NCBI RefSeq assembly: GCF_011801125.1
Contig: NZ_CP046171.1
Location: 4,340,001 to 4,404,000, forward strand
Reading direction: 5' to 3'
Length of the DNA stretch: 64,000 bases
Origin: Nocardia brasiliensis
Lineage (GTDB): Bacteria; Actinomycetota; Actinomycetes; Mycobacteriales; Mycobacteriaceae
The translations under genes were made by a program, and so were the position numbers. Shown here piece by piece: positions 33,486 to 43,023 of the stretch; position 1 is the first letter of the stretch, and every line of letters begins with the position of its first letter. Below the pieces are notes generated by a model that searched no databases, was not told the origin of the DNA, and saw only the letters and a list, made by a program, of their open reading frames with translations.

Positions 33486-36400
33486 GCTCAACCGGCTCTC
33501 TGGTGGTCGCGGCGGCGGGCGCCAGGTACTCGGCCTGGCCCGCGATCGTCGGATGGGAGAACAGATGCGGCACGCGGAAAGTGCCGGGGAACCGCTCGTC
33601 GAGCAGGTGATAGAGCCGCAGCAGCTTCAACGAGGTGCCGCCGAGTTCGAAGAAGTTGTCCCGGATGCCCGGATCGGGCTGCTGCAGCACCTCTTTCCAC
33701 ACGTCCTGAATCGCCTGCTGGGTCGCGGTCCGCGGTTGCTTGTGCGGCCTGGGCGCCGGATTCGCGGTGGGGTCGGGCAGCGCCGCGCGATCCGGCTTGC
33801 CGTTCGGCGTGGTCGGAATGCGATCGATCGACACGAAGGCGCGCGGCACCATCGCGCTCGGCAGCCGTTCGGTGAGGTAGTCGCGCAGGATGTCGCCGAG
33901 CTCGGCGGCGGCCGCCGCGGCCACGACGTAGGCCGTCAGTGTGGGCTGCCCATCGAGGTAATCGGTTCGGACGAGGCAGGTTTCGACCAGCGCATGCCCG
34001 GCCACCGCGGCCTCGACCTCGGCGGGCTGGATCCGGATGCCATTGATCTTGACCTGGCTGTCGATCCGGCCGATGAGCTCGAGCGTGCCGTCGGGCCGCA
34101 GCCGCCCGAGATCGCCGGTGCGGTAGAGCAGGTCGTCCGGATCGGCGCGCCGCGGGTTCGGCACGAACGCCGGGGCCGCGTCCGGTTCGTTGTAATAGCC
34201 GTGGGTGCGCAACGGTGTGCGGATCACCACTTCCCCTGGTTCGCCGACGCCGCACTCGGTCTCGTCGCGCAGCACGGCGATCTGGCAGTGCGGCAACGGA
34301 GTTCCCACCGGCACCAGAGCCGGCATGGTGGTCTCGTCCACCACGTGGGCGAGCTTGGCCAGCGTTGTCTCGGTGGGGCCGTACAGGTTGACGAATCGGA
34401 CGGTGCTGTCGCACCGGGACCGGAAGTTGGCGATCAGTTCGGCCTTGAGCGGCTCGCCGGCCAGGAACAGCCAGCGCAGCGCCGAGAGCGGCGTGCCGGT
34501 CCTGACATCGAGCAGCCACGATTGCAGCACCGTCGGCACCGTGTGCGCGACGGTGATGCGCTCCCGCTCGAACCACTCGAAAACCGAGCGGCCGCTGTAG
34601 CGGTCCGACCGGCGCGGGACGACCAGGGTGGCGCCGCTGACCAAGGGCAGCAACGTATCTCGCAGCATGACATCGAACGACGGGCTGGTCAGCTGCGCGC
34701 ACCGATCGTCGGGACCGATGCCGAAGGTCGAACGCTGCCAGGCGAGGAAGTGGTCCAGGCCGCTGCGTCGGCCGAGCAAGCCGCGGGGGCGACCGGTCGT
34801 GCCCGAGGTGAAGAACAGGTAGGCCGGTGTATCGGAACCGATGTGGGGCAGCTCGGCCCATTCCGGATCGGCGACCAGCCCGGAATCCGCGTCCACGCGA
34901 TGCACGGTCGGTATCTCGGGGATGTCGCCGCCACCGGCCGCCACGACCGTGCTCGGGCGGGCGATGGACAGCAGCTGGGTACGCCGTGCCGTGGGCAGCG
35001 CCGGGTCGAGCGGAAACACCGCGGCGCCGCTGCGCATCGTGGCGAGCAGGGCTACCACGAAGCCGATGCCGGGTGGGCCGGTGACCGCGACGATTTCGCC
35101 CGCGGCGACGCCACGCGCGGCCAGGTGCCCGGCCAGGCACAGCGTGCGCTCGTCGAGTTCCTGATAGGTCAGGGTCAGCTCGCCGTGGGACACGGCGACC
35201 TGATCGGGCCGCAACCGGGCCTGCGCGCTGATCTCGTCGAGCAGCGACGGCGGCGTCGGCGCCTCGAGCGCGGCGGCGAATTCTGCGTTGGCTCGCGCCA
35301 GCCCGGGTGCGCACAGCGAGTACTCGGCGAGCGGCCGGTCGGGCGCGCCAGCGACCTGGTCGAAAACGTAACTCGTCTGCGCGACAATGGCTTCGGCTCG
35401 TTCGGCGGCGAACAGGTCACGCCGGTACGCCAATTCGAGCTGCAGCTGGGTGCCGTCGTCGAAGAGGTAGAACGACAGCGCGAACTTGGCCTCGACCTCG
35501 AACTGGTCGCTGCGGAACTCGACATCGATGCCGTCGATGTCGAGCTCGGCCCGCATATCGTTCTGGAAGTTCACGAGCACGTCGAAAATCGGTGTGCGCT
35601 CGACATTCCGCGGCGGATTGAGCCGTTCCACGACGAGTTCGAACGGTGCGCTCTGATGGTCGTACGCCTCCCTGATGCCCGCGCTGACGCGCGTGATCAG
35701 ATCGGCGAAGGACAGCTCGCCGGACAGATCGGTACGCAAGACCAAGGTGTTGAGGAACAGACCGGCCACCGAATCCAGCCCCGGCCCCTGCCTGCTGCTC
35801 ACCGGGAACCCGACGGCCACATCGTCTTGCCCGCTCAGCCGCGACAGCACCAGATCGATGGCCGCCACCACGACCTCGAACACCGTGACGGCCCGCGCGG
35901 TAGCCAGCTCACGCAGGGCCGCCGTGGTTTCCGCGCTGATCGAGGCGAAGCAGCGCCCGGCCGTGGCCGCCGCGTCGAGATGCCGGTCCGTGGCGAGTTC
36001 CAGCGGCGGCGTCCCGGCCAGCCGGGCCACCCAGTAGTCGAGATCGCGCTCGATGGCGTCGGAGTCGCGCGCGGCGCGCTGTGATTCGGCGTAATCGATG
36101 TACTGCCAGGCTGGTTCGGCGGGCAGCGCGACGGCCGCGCCGGTCTCGTGCCGGTACAGCGTCGCGAGTTCGCGGGTGAGCAGCTGCATCGACCACCCGT
36201 CACCCGCGACATGGTGCAGCACGACGAGCAGGTGATGCTCCGTCGGAGCCACCCGGAACAGCACGACGCGCACCGGCGGTGCCGCCGCGAGATCGAACGG
36301 CGTGGCGGCGATCTCGCGGGCTTCCCGCGCCACCGCCGAGAAATCCTGGCCGAGACGGTCATACCGCGTGAACGGGAGCGGGTACTGCGCACGCACCTGC

Positions 36401-39400
36401 TGGAAGACCTCGTCGCCGACACTGGTGTAGGTGGTGCGCAGAATCTCGTGGCGCCGCACCAGCCAGGCCACCGCACGCTCGAAGGCGTCCAGATCCAGGG
36501 GACCGCTCAGACGGGCCAGCAGCTGGATGTTGTAGGCGGCGCTGGCGGGATCGAGCTGCTGCAGGAACCACATTCGCTCCTGCGCGTAGGAGAGCCGGTG
36601 CCGCGCTCGGCGCGGATGCCGCCGCAACAGGCCGGCGGCCGATGCCGCGGTGCCACCGAACCGGTCGATATGAGCGGCCTGCGCCGCGATCGTCCGGAAC
36701 TTGAAGATCGTCGCCAGCCGGACCTCGATATCGAAGCGCTCGCTGATTCGGGAGCTGAGCTGCAGAGCGCTCAGCGAATTGCCGCCGAGGGCGAAGAAGT
36801 CGTCGGTCACGCCGATCGCGCCGGTCGGCAGCAGGGGCTGCCAAAGTTCCAGCAGCGCGAGTTCGGTCGCCGACTCGGGGGCGGTGCGGACCGGCGTCGG
36901 CGCCGACTCGATGGCGGCCAGCCTGCGCCGGTCCACCTTGCCGTTCGCGGTGACCGGAATGGCGTCGACCGGCACGATGTGCGTTGGCACCATGTGATCG
37001 GGCAGCTGCCGTACACAGGCCGCGTGCACCTGGTCGATCTCGGTCTCGGCGATCCCGGTGACGAACGCCCGCAGATAGGCCACGCCCGCCGCGGTGCGTT
37101 CGAGCAGCACCACGACGGCATCGACGGCGGGCACCCGGCGGATCGCGTGCTCGATCTCGCCGAGCTCGACGCGCAGCCCGCGCAGCTTGACCTGATCGTC
37201 GCGGCGCCCGAGATAGACGATCTCACCGTGCTCGGTCCAGCGCGCCAGATCTCCTGTGCGATAGAGCGACTCCCCCGGCGCGTACGGGTTCGCCACGAAA
37301 CTCCGCGCGGTCAGATCGGGACGGCCGAGATAACCGCGCGCGAGTTGCACACCGGCGATGCACAGTTCGCCCGCGACGCCGAGGGGCGTGAGCTCGGCGT
37401 TGTCGTCCAGGATGAACAGGCGGTTGTTGGGTGCGGGCCTGCCGATGGTCACCGGACGGGCGGCATCGACCTTGGTCGCGCTGACATCGATGGCTGCCTC
37501 GGTGGGGCCGTAATAGTTGTGCAGCTCGGTCGATTCCGCCACCGACCGCATACGCCGGGCCAGGTCATCGCTCAGTGCCTCGCCGCTGGTCACACAGTGC
37601 CGGACGCCGTCGAATCCGGCGCCCACCGGTGCGCTCAGGTACTGCTCGAGCATCGAGGGCACGAAATGCACCACGGTGACCGCGTTTTCCTCGATCGCCG
37701 CGCGAATCACCGCCGGGTCCTTCTCCCCGCCGGGTGCGAGCACGACCTGGCGCGCGCCGAGCACGCCGGGCAACAAGATCTCCCACACCGAGACGTCGAA
37801 CACATACGGCGTCTTGTGCAGGAATACGTCGGCGTCGGACAGGCCCAGATCGTCGATCATCCAGGACAGCCGGTTGAACAGGGCACCGTGCTCGACCAAC
37901 ACGCCTTTGGGGCGACCGGTCGAGCCGGAGGTGTAGATGCAGTAGGCGGCATCGTGCGGCGAAACCTCCTGCCGCTCACCCGCATCCGGGTCGAGCGGCG
38001 CCCGCACGTCGAGCACGGCCGCCGTGATGGCGCCGAGCCGGGACGCGGTCGTCGGATCGTCGACCACGAGCACGCGCGCCGCGCTGTCGTCCAGCAACGA
38101 CCGCAGCCGTGGCGCCGGGTCGTTGGTATTGAGTGGCAGATAGGCCGCGCCGGACTTCAATACGCCGAGGATCGTGGCGACCATCGCGGTCGAACGGTCC
38201 ATCAGCAGTGCCACCAGGTCGCCGCGCCCGACCCCGTGCCGCCGCCGCAAGGTTGCGGCCACCGCGTTCGCCTGTGCGTCGAGTTCGGCGAAAGTCAGTG
38301 CGCCGCACTGATCCACGGTGGCGATCCGATCCGGGAACAGGCGTGCCCGGCGCTCGAAGAGTTGCTGCACCGGAACGGGCGCACCGTAATCCACCGCCGT
38401 GTCGTTGAACGTGGTGAGCAGCCGATGCCGTTCGGCCGCGGAAAGCATCGTCAGCGTCGCGACGGGTACGTCGGGCGTCGCGACCGCGCCGCGCAGCAGT
38501 GTCTCGAAATGGTCGAGCAGCCGCTCGATGCGGACCACATCGAACATCTCGGTGGAGAACTCGGCGAGCACGGCCAAACCGTGCGGGGTGTCGCGAAGGA
38601 ACAGGGTCAGATCCAGTTTGCTGTGCGCGTTCGGTGCGACGACCCGCGCCACCTCGACGCCGTCGAGCGACGTGGTCGGTTCGCCCCAGCCGGGGTCGAT
38701 CATCACCATCACGTCGAAGAACGGGTTGCGATCGAGATTCGACACGTCGCCGCGGTCGCTGACCACCCGGTCGAACGGATAGTCGCCGTGCTGCAACGCC
38801 TCTGCGATCGTCGTCTTGGCCGCACGCAACAGGTCACGGAAGCTCGATGCGGGAAACACGGTGTCGCGCAGGGCCACCGCGTTGACGTAGTAACCGACCT
38901 GCTGTTCCAGCTCGGCGAGCGGCCGACCGAGCACCGAGGTGCCGATGGCGAAATCGCGCTGCCGGGTATAGCGGTGGAACAACACCCGCATGGCGGTGAT
39001 CAGTCCGGCGAACAGGGTCGCGTTCTCGGTGCCGCACAGCGTGCGCAGCCGCTCGGCGACCGCGGCGGGGACGGTCCGCTCGACGGTCATCCCGCGGAAA
39101 GTCCGTTCAGCGGGGCGCGGCCGATCCGTTGGCAGATCGAGATGATCGATCTCGCCGCTCAGCTTGTCCAGCCAGTACTGCTTCGCCGCCACGGCGGCCG
39201 GGGCGTCGAGCGCACTCTGCTGCCAGACCGCGAAATCCTTGTACTGCAGCGAAAGCCGATGGGGATCAGGTGCCTTACCCGCGCGCGACTCGCAGTAGCG
39301 GCTGAATATCTCGTTGATGAGCACGGTGAGCGACCAGCCGTCGGTGGCGATGTGGTGCATCGCCACCGCGAAGATCCGCGTGTTCGGTGCGCGACGGATG

Positions 39401-41508
39401 ACGGCGGCACGGAACAACCGGCCCGTCGTGAGATCGAAGTCGCGCGCGACGAATTCGGCGAGGAAGGCCTCGCATTCCGAGTCTGAGTCGATGGCCACCG
39501 CCGACCAATCGAGTTCGGCGTCCTCGACGACATGCTGGCGGGGCAGCCCGTCGACGGTCGTGATGGCGGTGCGCAGCGCCTCGTGGCGCCGCAGTACGTG
39601 CTCGACGGCGTCGCGCAGCAGGTCCACGTCGACATCGCCGGTCAAGCGGTAGACGAGCGGCTCGACGAAGGCCGCGTGCGGCGCACCCGCCTGCTCGAGC
39701 AACCACAGCGACTGTTGCCCGGCGGTCAGCGGATACGAGGAGGCGGCCGGTGCTACGGCGATCTCGGTCCGCTCTGCCCCCGCCGTGCCGAGGTAGTCGG
39801 CGAGCAGCTCGACCGAGCAGTTGCCGAGCAGCCGGGAAACCTCTACCGCACAGCCGAGTTCACTGCGGATACGGCGGGCGACCCGTGCCGCCTTCAAGCT
39901 GTCGCCACCCAGGTCGAGAAAACCGTCGGTGATGCCGACCCGCGCCCAGCCGAGGCTGTCCTGGAAGATGGCGCACAGGCGGGCGTCGGTGTCGTCACGG
40001 GGCGCGACGTAGCGGGTCGCCGGCGCCGACTCCGTGCTCGGCATCGGCAACGCGTTGCGATCGATCTTGCCGCTACCCGTCAACGGGAACACGTCCATCG
40101 GCACGTACCGGGTGGGAATCATGTAGTCCGGCAACGTCCGTCGCAGATTCTCGGCGAGTCGCCGCGCGTCGCACGCACCCACCCAGTACGCGGCCAGCTC
40201 CGGCTGTCCGGTCAGGTCGACCACGGTGACAACGCCGTCATCGACACCCGCGGTGTTCGACAGCGCGTTCTCGATCTCCCCGAGTTCGATGCGGAAACCC
40301 CGGATCTTGACCTGGTGATCGCGGCGCCCGCGCAGATCGATCTCACCGTTCGGCAACCGGACGCCCAGGTCGCCCGAGCGGAACGCGCCCGCCACGAACC
40401 GTTCGCCGGTGAGCTCCGGCTTGTTCAGGTAGCCGCGGGCGACACCGGTGCCGCCGATCCACAGCTCGCCGAGCACCCCTGGCGCGCACACGATCCCGTC
40501 GTCGTCCCGGATCTCGATCCAGGTGTTCGGCAGTGGGTTGCCGACGGTGATCGGCCCCGTCCGCGGCACTTCGGTGGCGGTCGCGTAGATCGTCGTCTCG
40601 GTCGGGCCGTACAGGTTGTAGAGCGTGCAGTCGGTGGTGACCGCGTAGAACTCGTCGCGCAGTGCCGGTTTGAGCGGCTCGCCGGCGACCAGGCACCGGG
40701 TGACGCCCGGCAGTGGCTCGCCGTCCACGGTCGCCAGATGCGTGGCCAGTCCCGACGGCGTGAACTGCACGATATCGACGTGATGATCGATGATCGCGCG
40801 CCGCACCACATCCGGTGACCGCTGCGCCGCGGGCGGCAAGAGCACCACGGCGGCGCCGTTGAGCAACGGCACGAAGAGCTCGAGCAGCGAGATATCGAAG
40901 GTGAACGTCGTCCGCTGCAGGACCACGTCCGCCGGACCGATGTCGAGGTAGGTCCCCGCCCACTCCAGCACGTTCAGCACGCCGCGCTGGGTGAGCATCA
41001 CCCCCTTGGGCTTTCCGGTCGAACCGGAGGTGTACAGGTAATACGCCAACGGATCTCCGACGTCGGCCACGACCGGCGGCGCAGGCGAATTGACCGGCGG
41101 CACAACATCTCTGATATCGATGACCCGCAGACCGGACGAGTCGAGCTCGGCGACCTCGACATTCGTGACCAGGAACTCGGCGCCGCAGTCGGCGAGGATG
41201 AATCGGGTGCGCTCGGCGGGATGCGCGGGATCGAGCGGCACGCACACGCCGCCCGCCGCGAGGATGCCCAGCAGGCACACCGGCAGCTCGATGCCGCGCT
41301 CGAGCAGTACCGGGACCGGCATCCCGGGCCGCACGCCGTGCCGGTGCAGCAGATCGGCGAACTCGGCAACCCGGTGTGTCAGCGCGCGGTAGCTGAGCCG
41401 TTGATCCCCGCAGATCAACGCGGTGCGGTCCGGATAGGTGGCGGCGGCGACCGCGACGAACTCCGGCAGCGATCGCGGCCGTGTCGGCAGAAAAGTGTCT
41501 TCGCTCAT
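33475..41508 (-). CDS. NRPS A-T-C-A-T-C-A-T (loading plus two modules)
   Basis: 2677 residues from ATG at 41508, overlapping the HTTM gene stop by ATGA. Domains: A1 (25-490) with T1 GGDSLKAA; C (600-1030, HHIATDG), A2 (1055-1530), T2 GGNSLSAL; C (1640-2060, HHVAGDG), A3 (2085-2560), T3 GGTSLKLL. It starts with A rather than C, so this protein begins the chain with a free amino terminus. Pocket residues I read: A1 DILQLALIY, close to the glycine signature DILQLGLIW; A2 DVWHVSYID, close to the serine signature DVWHLSLID; A3 DVRHFALLA, matching nothing I recall. A3 is unusual (FTSGTTGRPRG, SFDVMLRDTLLP). With sbnA/sbnB in the operon, A3 here or the A domain of the KS protein probably takes 2,3-diaminopropionate. 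The chain should pass to the downstream KS. Confidence 0.95.
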   Translation of the reverse strand: MSEDTFLPTRPRSLPEFVAVAAATYPDRTALICGDQRLSYRALTHRVAEFADLLHRHGVRPGMPVPVLLERGIELPVCLLGILAAGGVCVPLDPAHPAERTRFILADCGAEFLVTNVEVAELDSSGLRVIDIRDVVPPVNSPAPPVVADVGDPLAYYLYTSGSTGKPKGVMLTQRGVLNVLEWAGTYLDIGPADVVLQRTTFTFDISLLELFVPLLNGAAVVLLPPAAQRSPDVVRRAIIDHHVDIVQFTPSGLATHLATVDGEPLPGVTRCLVAGEPLKPALRDEFYAVTTDCTLYNLYGPTETTIYATATEVPRTGPITVGNPLPNTWIEIRDDDGIVCAPGVLGELWIGGTGVARGYLNKPELTGERFVAGAFRSGDLGVRLPNGEIDLRGRRDHQVKIRGFRIELGEIENALSNTAGVDDGVVTVVDLTGQPELAAYWVGACDARRLAENLRRTLPDYMIPTRYVPMDVFPLTGSGKIDRNALPMPSTESAPATRYVAPRDDTDARLCAIFQDSLGWARVGITDGFLDLGGDSLKAARVARRIRSELGCAVEVSRLLGNCSVELLADYLGTAGAERTEIAVAPAASSYPLTAGQQSLWLLEQAGAPHAAFVEPLVYRLTGDVDVDLLRDAVEHVLRRHEALRTAITTVDGLPRQHVVEDAELDWSAVAIDSDSECEAFLAEFVARDFDLTTGRLFRAAVIRRAPNTRIFAVAMHHIATDGWSLTVLINEIFSRYCESRAGKAPDPHRLSLQYKDFAVWQQSALDAPAAVAAKQYWLDKLSGEIDHLDLPTDRPRPAERTFRGMTVERTVPAAVAERLRTLCGTENATLFAGLITAMRVLFHRYTRQRDFAIGTSVLGRPLAELEQQVGYYVNAVALRDTVFPASSFRDLLRAAKTTIAEALQHGDYPFDRVVSDRGDVSNLDRNPFFDVMVMIDPGWGEPTTSLDGVEVARVVAPNAHSKLDLTLFLRDTPHGLAVLAEFSTEMFDVVRIERLLDHFETLLRGAVATPDVPVATLTMLSAAERHRLLTTFNDTAVDYGAPVPVQQLFERRARLFPDRIATVDQCGALTFAELDAQANAVAATLRRRHGVGRGDLVALLMDRSTAMVATILGVLKSGAAYLPLNTNDPAPRLRSLLDDSAARVLVVDDPTTASRLGAITAAVLDVRAPLDPDAGERQEVSPHDAAYCIYTSGSTGRPKGVLVEHGALFNRLSWMIDDLGLSDADVFLHKTPYVFDVSVWEILLPGVLGARQVVLAPGGEKDPAVIRAAIEENAVTVVHFVPSMLEQYLSAPVGAGFDGVRHCVTSGEALSDDLARRMRSVAESTELHNYYGPTEAAIDVSATKVDAARPVTIGRPAPNNRLFILDDNAELTPLGVAGELCIAGVQLARGYLGRPDLTARSFVANPYAPGESLYRTGDLARWTEHGEIVYLGRRDDQVKLRGLRVELGEIEHAIRRVPAVDAVVVLLERTAAGVAYLRAFVTGIAETEIDQVHAACVRQLPDHMVPTHIVPVDAIPVTANGKVDRRRLAAIESAPTPVRTAPESATELALLELWQPLLPTGAIGVTDDFFALGGNSLSALQLSSRISERFDIEVRLATIFKFRTIAAQAAHIDRFGGTAASAAGLLRRHPRRARHRLSYAQERMWFLQQLDPASAAYNIQLLARLSGPLDLDAFERAVAWLVRRHEILRTTYTSVGDEVFQQVRAQYPLPFTRYDRLGQDFSAVAREAREIAATPFDLAAAPPVRVVLFRVAPTEHHLLVVLHHVAGDGWSMQLLTRELATLYRHETGAAVALPAEPAWQYIDYAESQRAARDSDAIERDLDYWVARLAGTPPLELATDRHLDAAATAGRCFASISAETTAALRELATARAVTVFEVVVAAIDLVLSRLSGQDDVAVGFPVSSRQGPGLDSVAGLFLNTLVLRTDLSGELSFADLITRVSAGIREAYDHQSAPFELVVERLNPPRNVERTPIFDVLVNFQNDMRAELDIDGIDVEFRSDQFEVEAKFALSFYLFDDGTQLQLELAYRRDLFAAERAEAIVAQTSYVFDQVAGAPDRPLAEYSLCAPGLARANAEFAAALEAPTPPSLLDEISAQARLRPDQVAVSHGELTLTYQELDERTLCLAGHLAARGVAAGEIVAVTGPPGIGFVVALLATMRSGAAVFPLDPALPTARRTQLLSIARPSTVVAAGGGDIPEIPTVHRVDADSGLVADPEWAELPHIGSDTPAYLFFTSGTTGRPRGLLGRRSGLDHFLAWQRSTFGIGPDDRCAQLTSPSFDVMLRDTLLPLVSGATLVVPRRSDRYSGRSVFEWFERERITVAHTVPTVLQSWLLDVRTGTPLSALRWLFLAGEPLKAELIANFRSRCDSTVRFVNLYGPTETTLAKLAHVVDETTMPALVPVGTPLPHCQIAVLRDETECGVGEPGEVVIRTPLRTHGYYNEPDAAPAFVPNPRRADPDDLLYRTGDLGRLRPDGTLELIGRIDSQVKINGIRIQPAEVEAAVAGHALVETCLVRTDYLDGQPTLTAYVVAAAAAAELGDILRDYLTERLPSAMVPRAFVSIDRIPTTPNGKPDRAALPDPTANPAPRPHKQPRTATQQAIQDVWKEVLQQPDPGIRDNFFELGGTSLKLLRLYHLLDERFPGTFRVPHLFSHPTIAGQAEYLAPAAATTREPVEHDF

Positions 41509-43013
41509 GGCGTTTCGAGGCCTTTGCGATCGTAGGGCGCCGTGCGGTGCGAGCCGGCGGAGAGTTCGGCGGTCGCGACGGGAAACCACCCGGCGGTGGT
41601 CAAGCAGGCCAGCTGAATCCGGCGATAGCGCGACGGATCCGGCAGCGCGGCATCGACGAACGGAACAAGGTCGGCGAGGAACCGCGCGGCGGGGAACTCC
41701 ACCCCGGGCGCGTCGGGCCGAGCCGGGTCCTTGACGGCCAGATCGGCGATGGCGAGGTCACGGACCACCTTCGCGAACTGGGACCAGCGGACGAAGCGCA
41801 CGTCCTGCGCGGACACGACATCGAACAGCGAGACCGCCGCGTCGCCGTTCGCCGGGACGATCTCGATGTCCTCCAACGCCTCGGCCGGCACCCATGGCCG
41901 ATGCCATGCGGACAGGTCACCGCTCGCCGCTTTCCTTGCGCGGATGGGCAATTCGGCCGGGGACGGCAGCTTGTATTCGTCGGGCACGGTGCCGTTGGAA
42001 TACATGGGCACGCTGGTGCACGGCCACTGTTCCGAGCGGCGGAGCAAGGCGAGGAGCAGCACCACGCCGATCCCCGAGCCGAGCACCGCCAACGCGGTCG
42101 CACCGGGCCGCTGCGCCGCAGCCGCGGCGCCGAAGGTGTCCGAGGCGAGCACACCGCGCAGCGGCGTCCAGTCGACCACCAGCAGGTAGCACCACATCTG
42201 GATCCAATAGGCGGGCATCATCACCAACAAGATGCCGATGTGCAGCGCGATCCAGGCGAGCACGAACTCGGTACGCCAGGCGGGAAAGACCAGTGCCGCC
42301 GGTGCCGCGAGCTCGATCACGACGGTCGCGCAGGCGAGCACACGCAGGACCGCGAGCCGCCGCAGCAATGCCCGCGACAGCCACGGCGCGCGGGCGAACG
42401 GGGCCGATCGATCGATGTAGAACCACAGCGACTTACCGGTCAGCCACCCGGTTCCGCCGTGGCGCACCTTCGAGACACCGCCCGCGAACATGATGTAGGC
42501 CAGGAACACCAGCAGCAGTTGCGGCGCGAATCCCGAGGTGAGCACCGAGTCGGGGCCGACGAGCAGCGGCATGCCGACATGATCGGACAGATACGCGTCG
42601 AGCGACGCCGCGTCGTGCGACACCGAGAACGACATGCTGAACAGGGCGAACAGGGCGGCGTGCGTCGAGTGGTTGGAGCCGAGCGCCCCCGCGTTCACCG
42701 CGTGCAGGAAGGCGAAACCGACGAATGTCAGTGCGCCGGAGACCGGTTGGGCGAAACCCGCGGCCGCGGCCACCCAGCAGACGATCGTCGCCCATCGGAT
42801 CACGCGCAGTACCCGCGGGTCGACCCAGCTCAGACCGAGCACCCGCAGCGCGCCCACCGGGGTGTAGAACTCACGCCCCGTCTTGGCCATCAGCTTCGGC
42901 GCGTCGAGCGGTGACGGATGATCGAGCAGGCAGGCGATCAGCAGCCCGCCGTAGAACACCGCGCGCAGGATGCCGGGAACAGGCGGTACCGTGTCCAGCC
43001 ACCAGGTGGTCAT
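41505..43013 (-). CDS. Polytopic membrane protein, HTTM/vitamin-K-carboxylase-like
   Basis: 502 residues from ATG at 43013 (MTTWWLDTVPPVPG), 10 bp after the sbnB-like stop and overlapping the NRPS start by ATGA. About eight hydrophobic helices occupy residues 15-350 (for example LLLVFLAYIMFAGGVSKV and ATVVIELAAPAALVFP). A soluble C-terminal domain of about 150 residues follows. The N-terminal helices with the GREFYTPVG loop and the SNHSTH segment resemble horizontally transferred transmembrane (HTTM) proteins related to vitamin-K-dependent carboxylase; this family call is tentative. Its place between precursor genes and the NRPS suggests a dedicated role in the pathway: membrane-bound tailoring, immunity or precursor handling. 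Confidence 0.75.
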   Translation of the reverse strand: MTTWWLDTVPPVPGILRAVFYGGLLIACLLDHPSPLDAPKLMAKTGREFYTPVGALRVLGLSWVDPRVLRVIRWATIVCWVAAAAGFAQPVSGALTFVGFAFLHAVNAGALGSNHSTHAALFALFSMSFSVSHDAASLDAYLSDHVGMPLLVGPDSVLTSGFAPQLLLVFLAYIMFAGGVSKVRHGGTGWLTGKSLWFYIDRSAPFARAPWLSRALLRRLAVLRVLACATVVIELAAPAALVFPAWRTEFVLAWIALHIGILLVMMPAYWIQMWCYLLVVDWTPLRGVLASDTFGAAAAAQRPGATALAVLGSGIGVVLLLALLRRSEQWPCTSVPMYSNGTVPDEYKLPSPAELPIRARKAASGDLSAWHRPWVPAEALEDIEIVPANGDAAVSLFDVVSAQDVRFVRWSQFAKVVRDLAIADLAVKDPARPDAPGVEFPAARFLADLVPFVDAALPDPSRYRRIQLACLTTAGWFPVATAELSAGSHRTAPYDRKGLETP

Positions 43014-43023
43014 CGCGGTCCGC

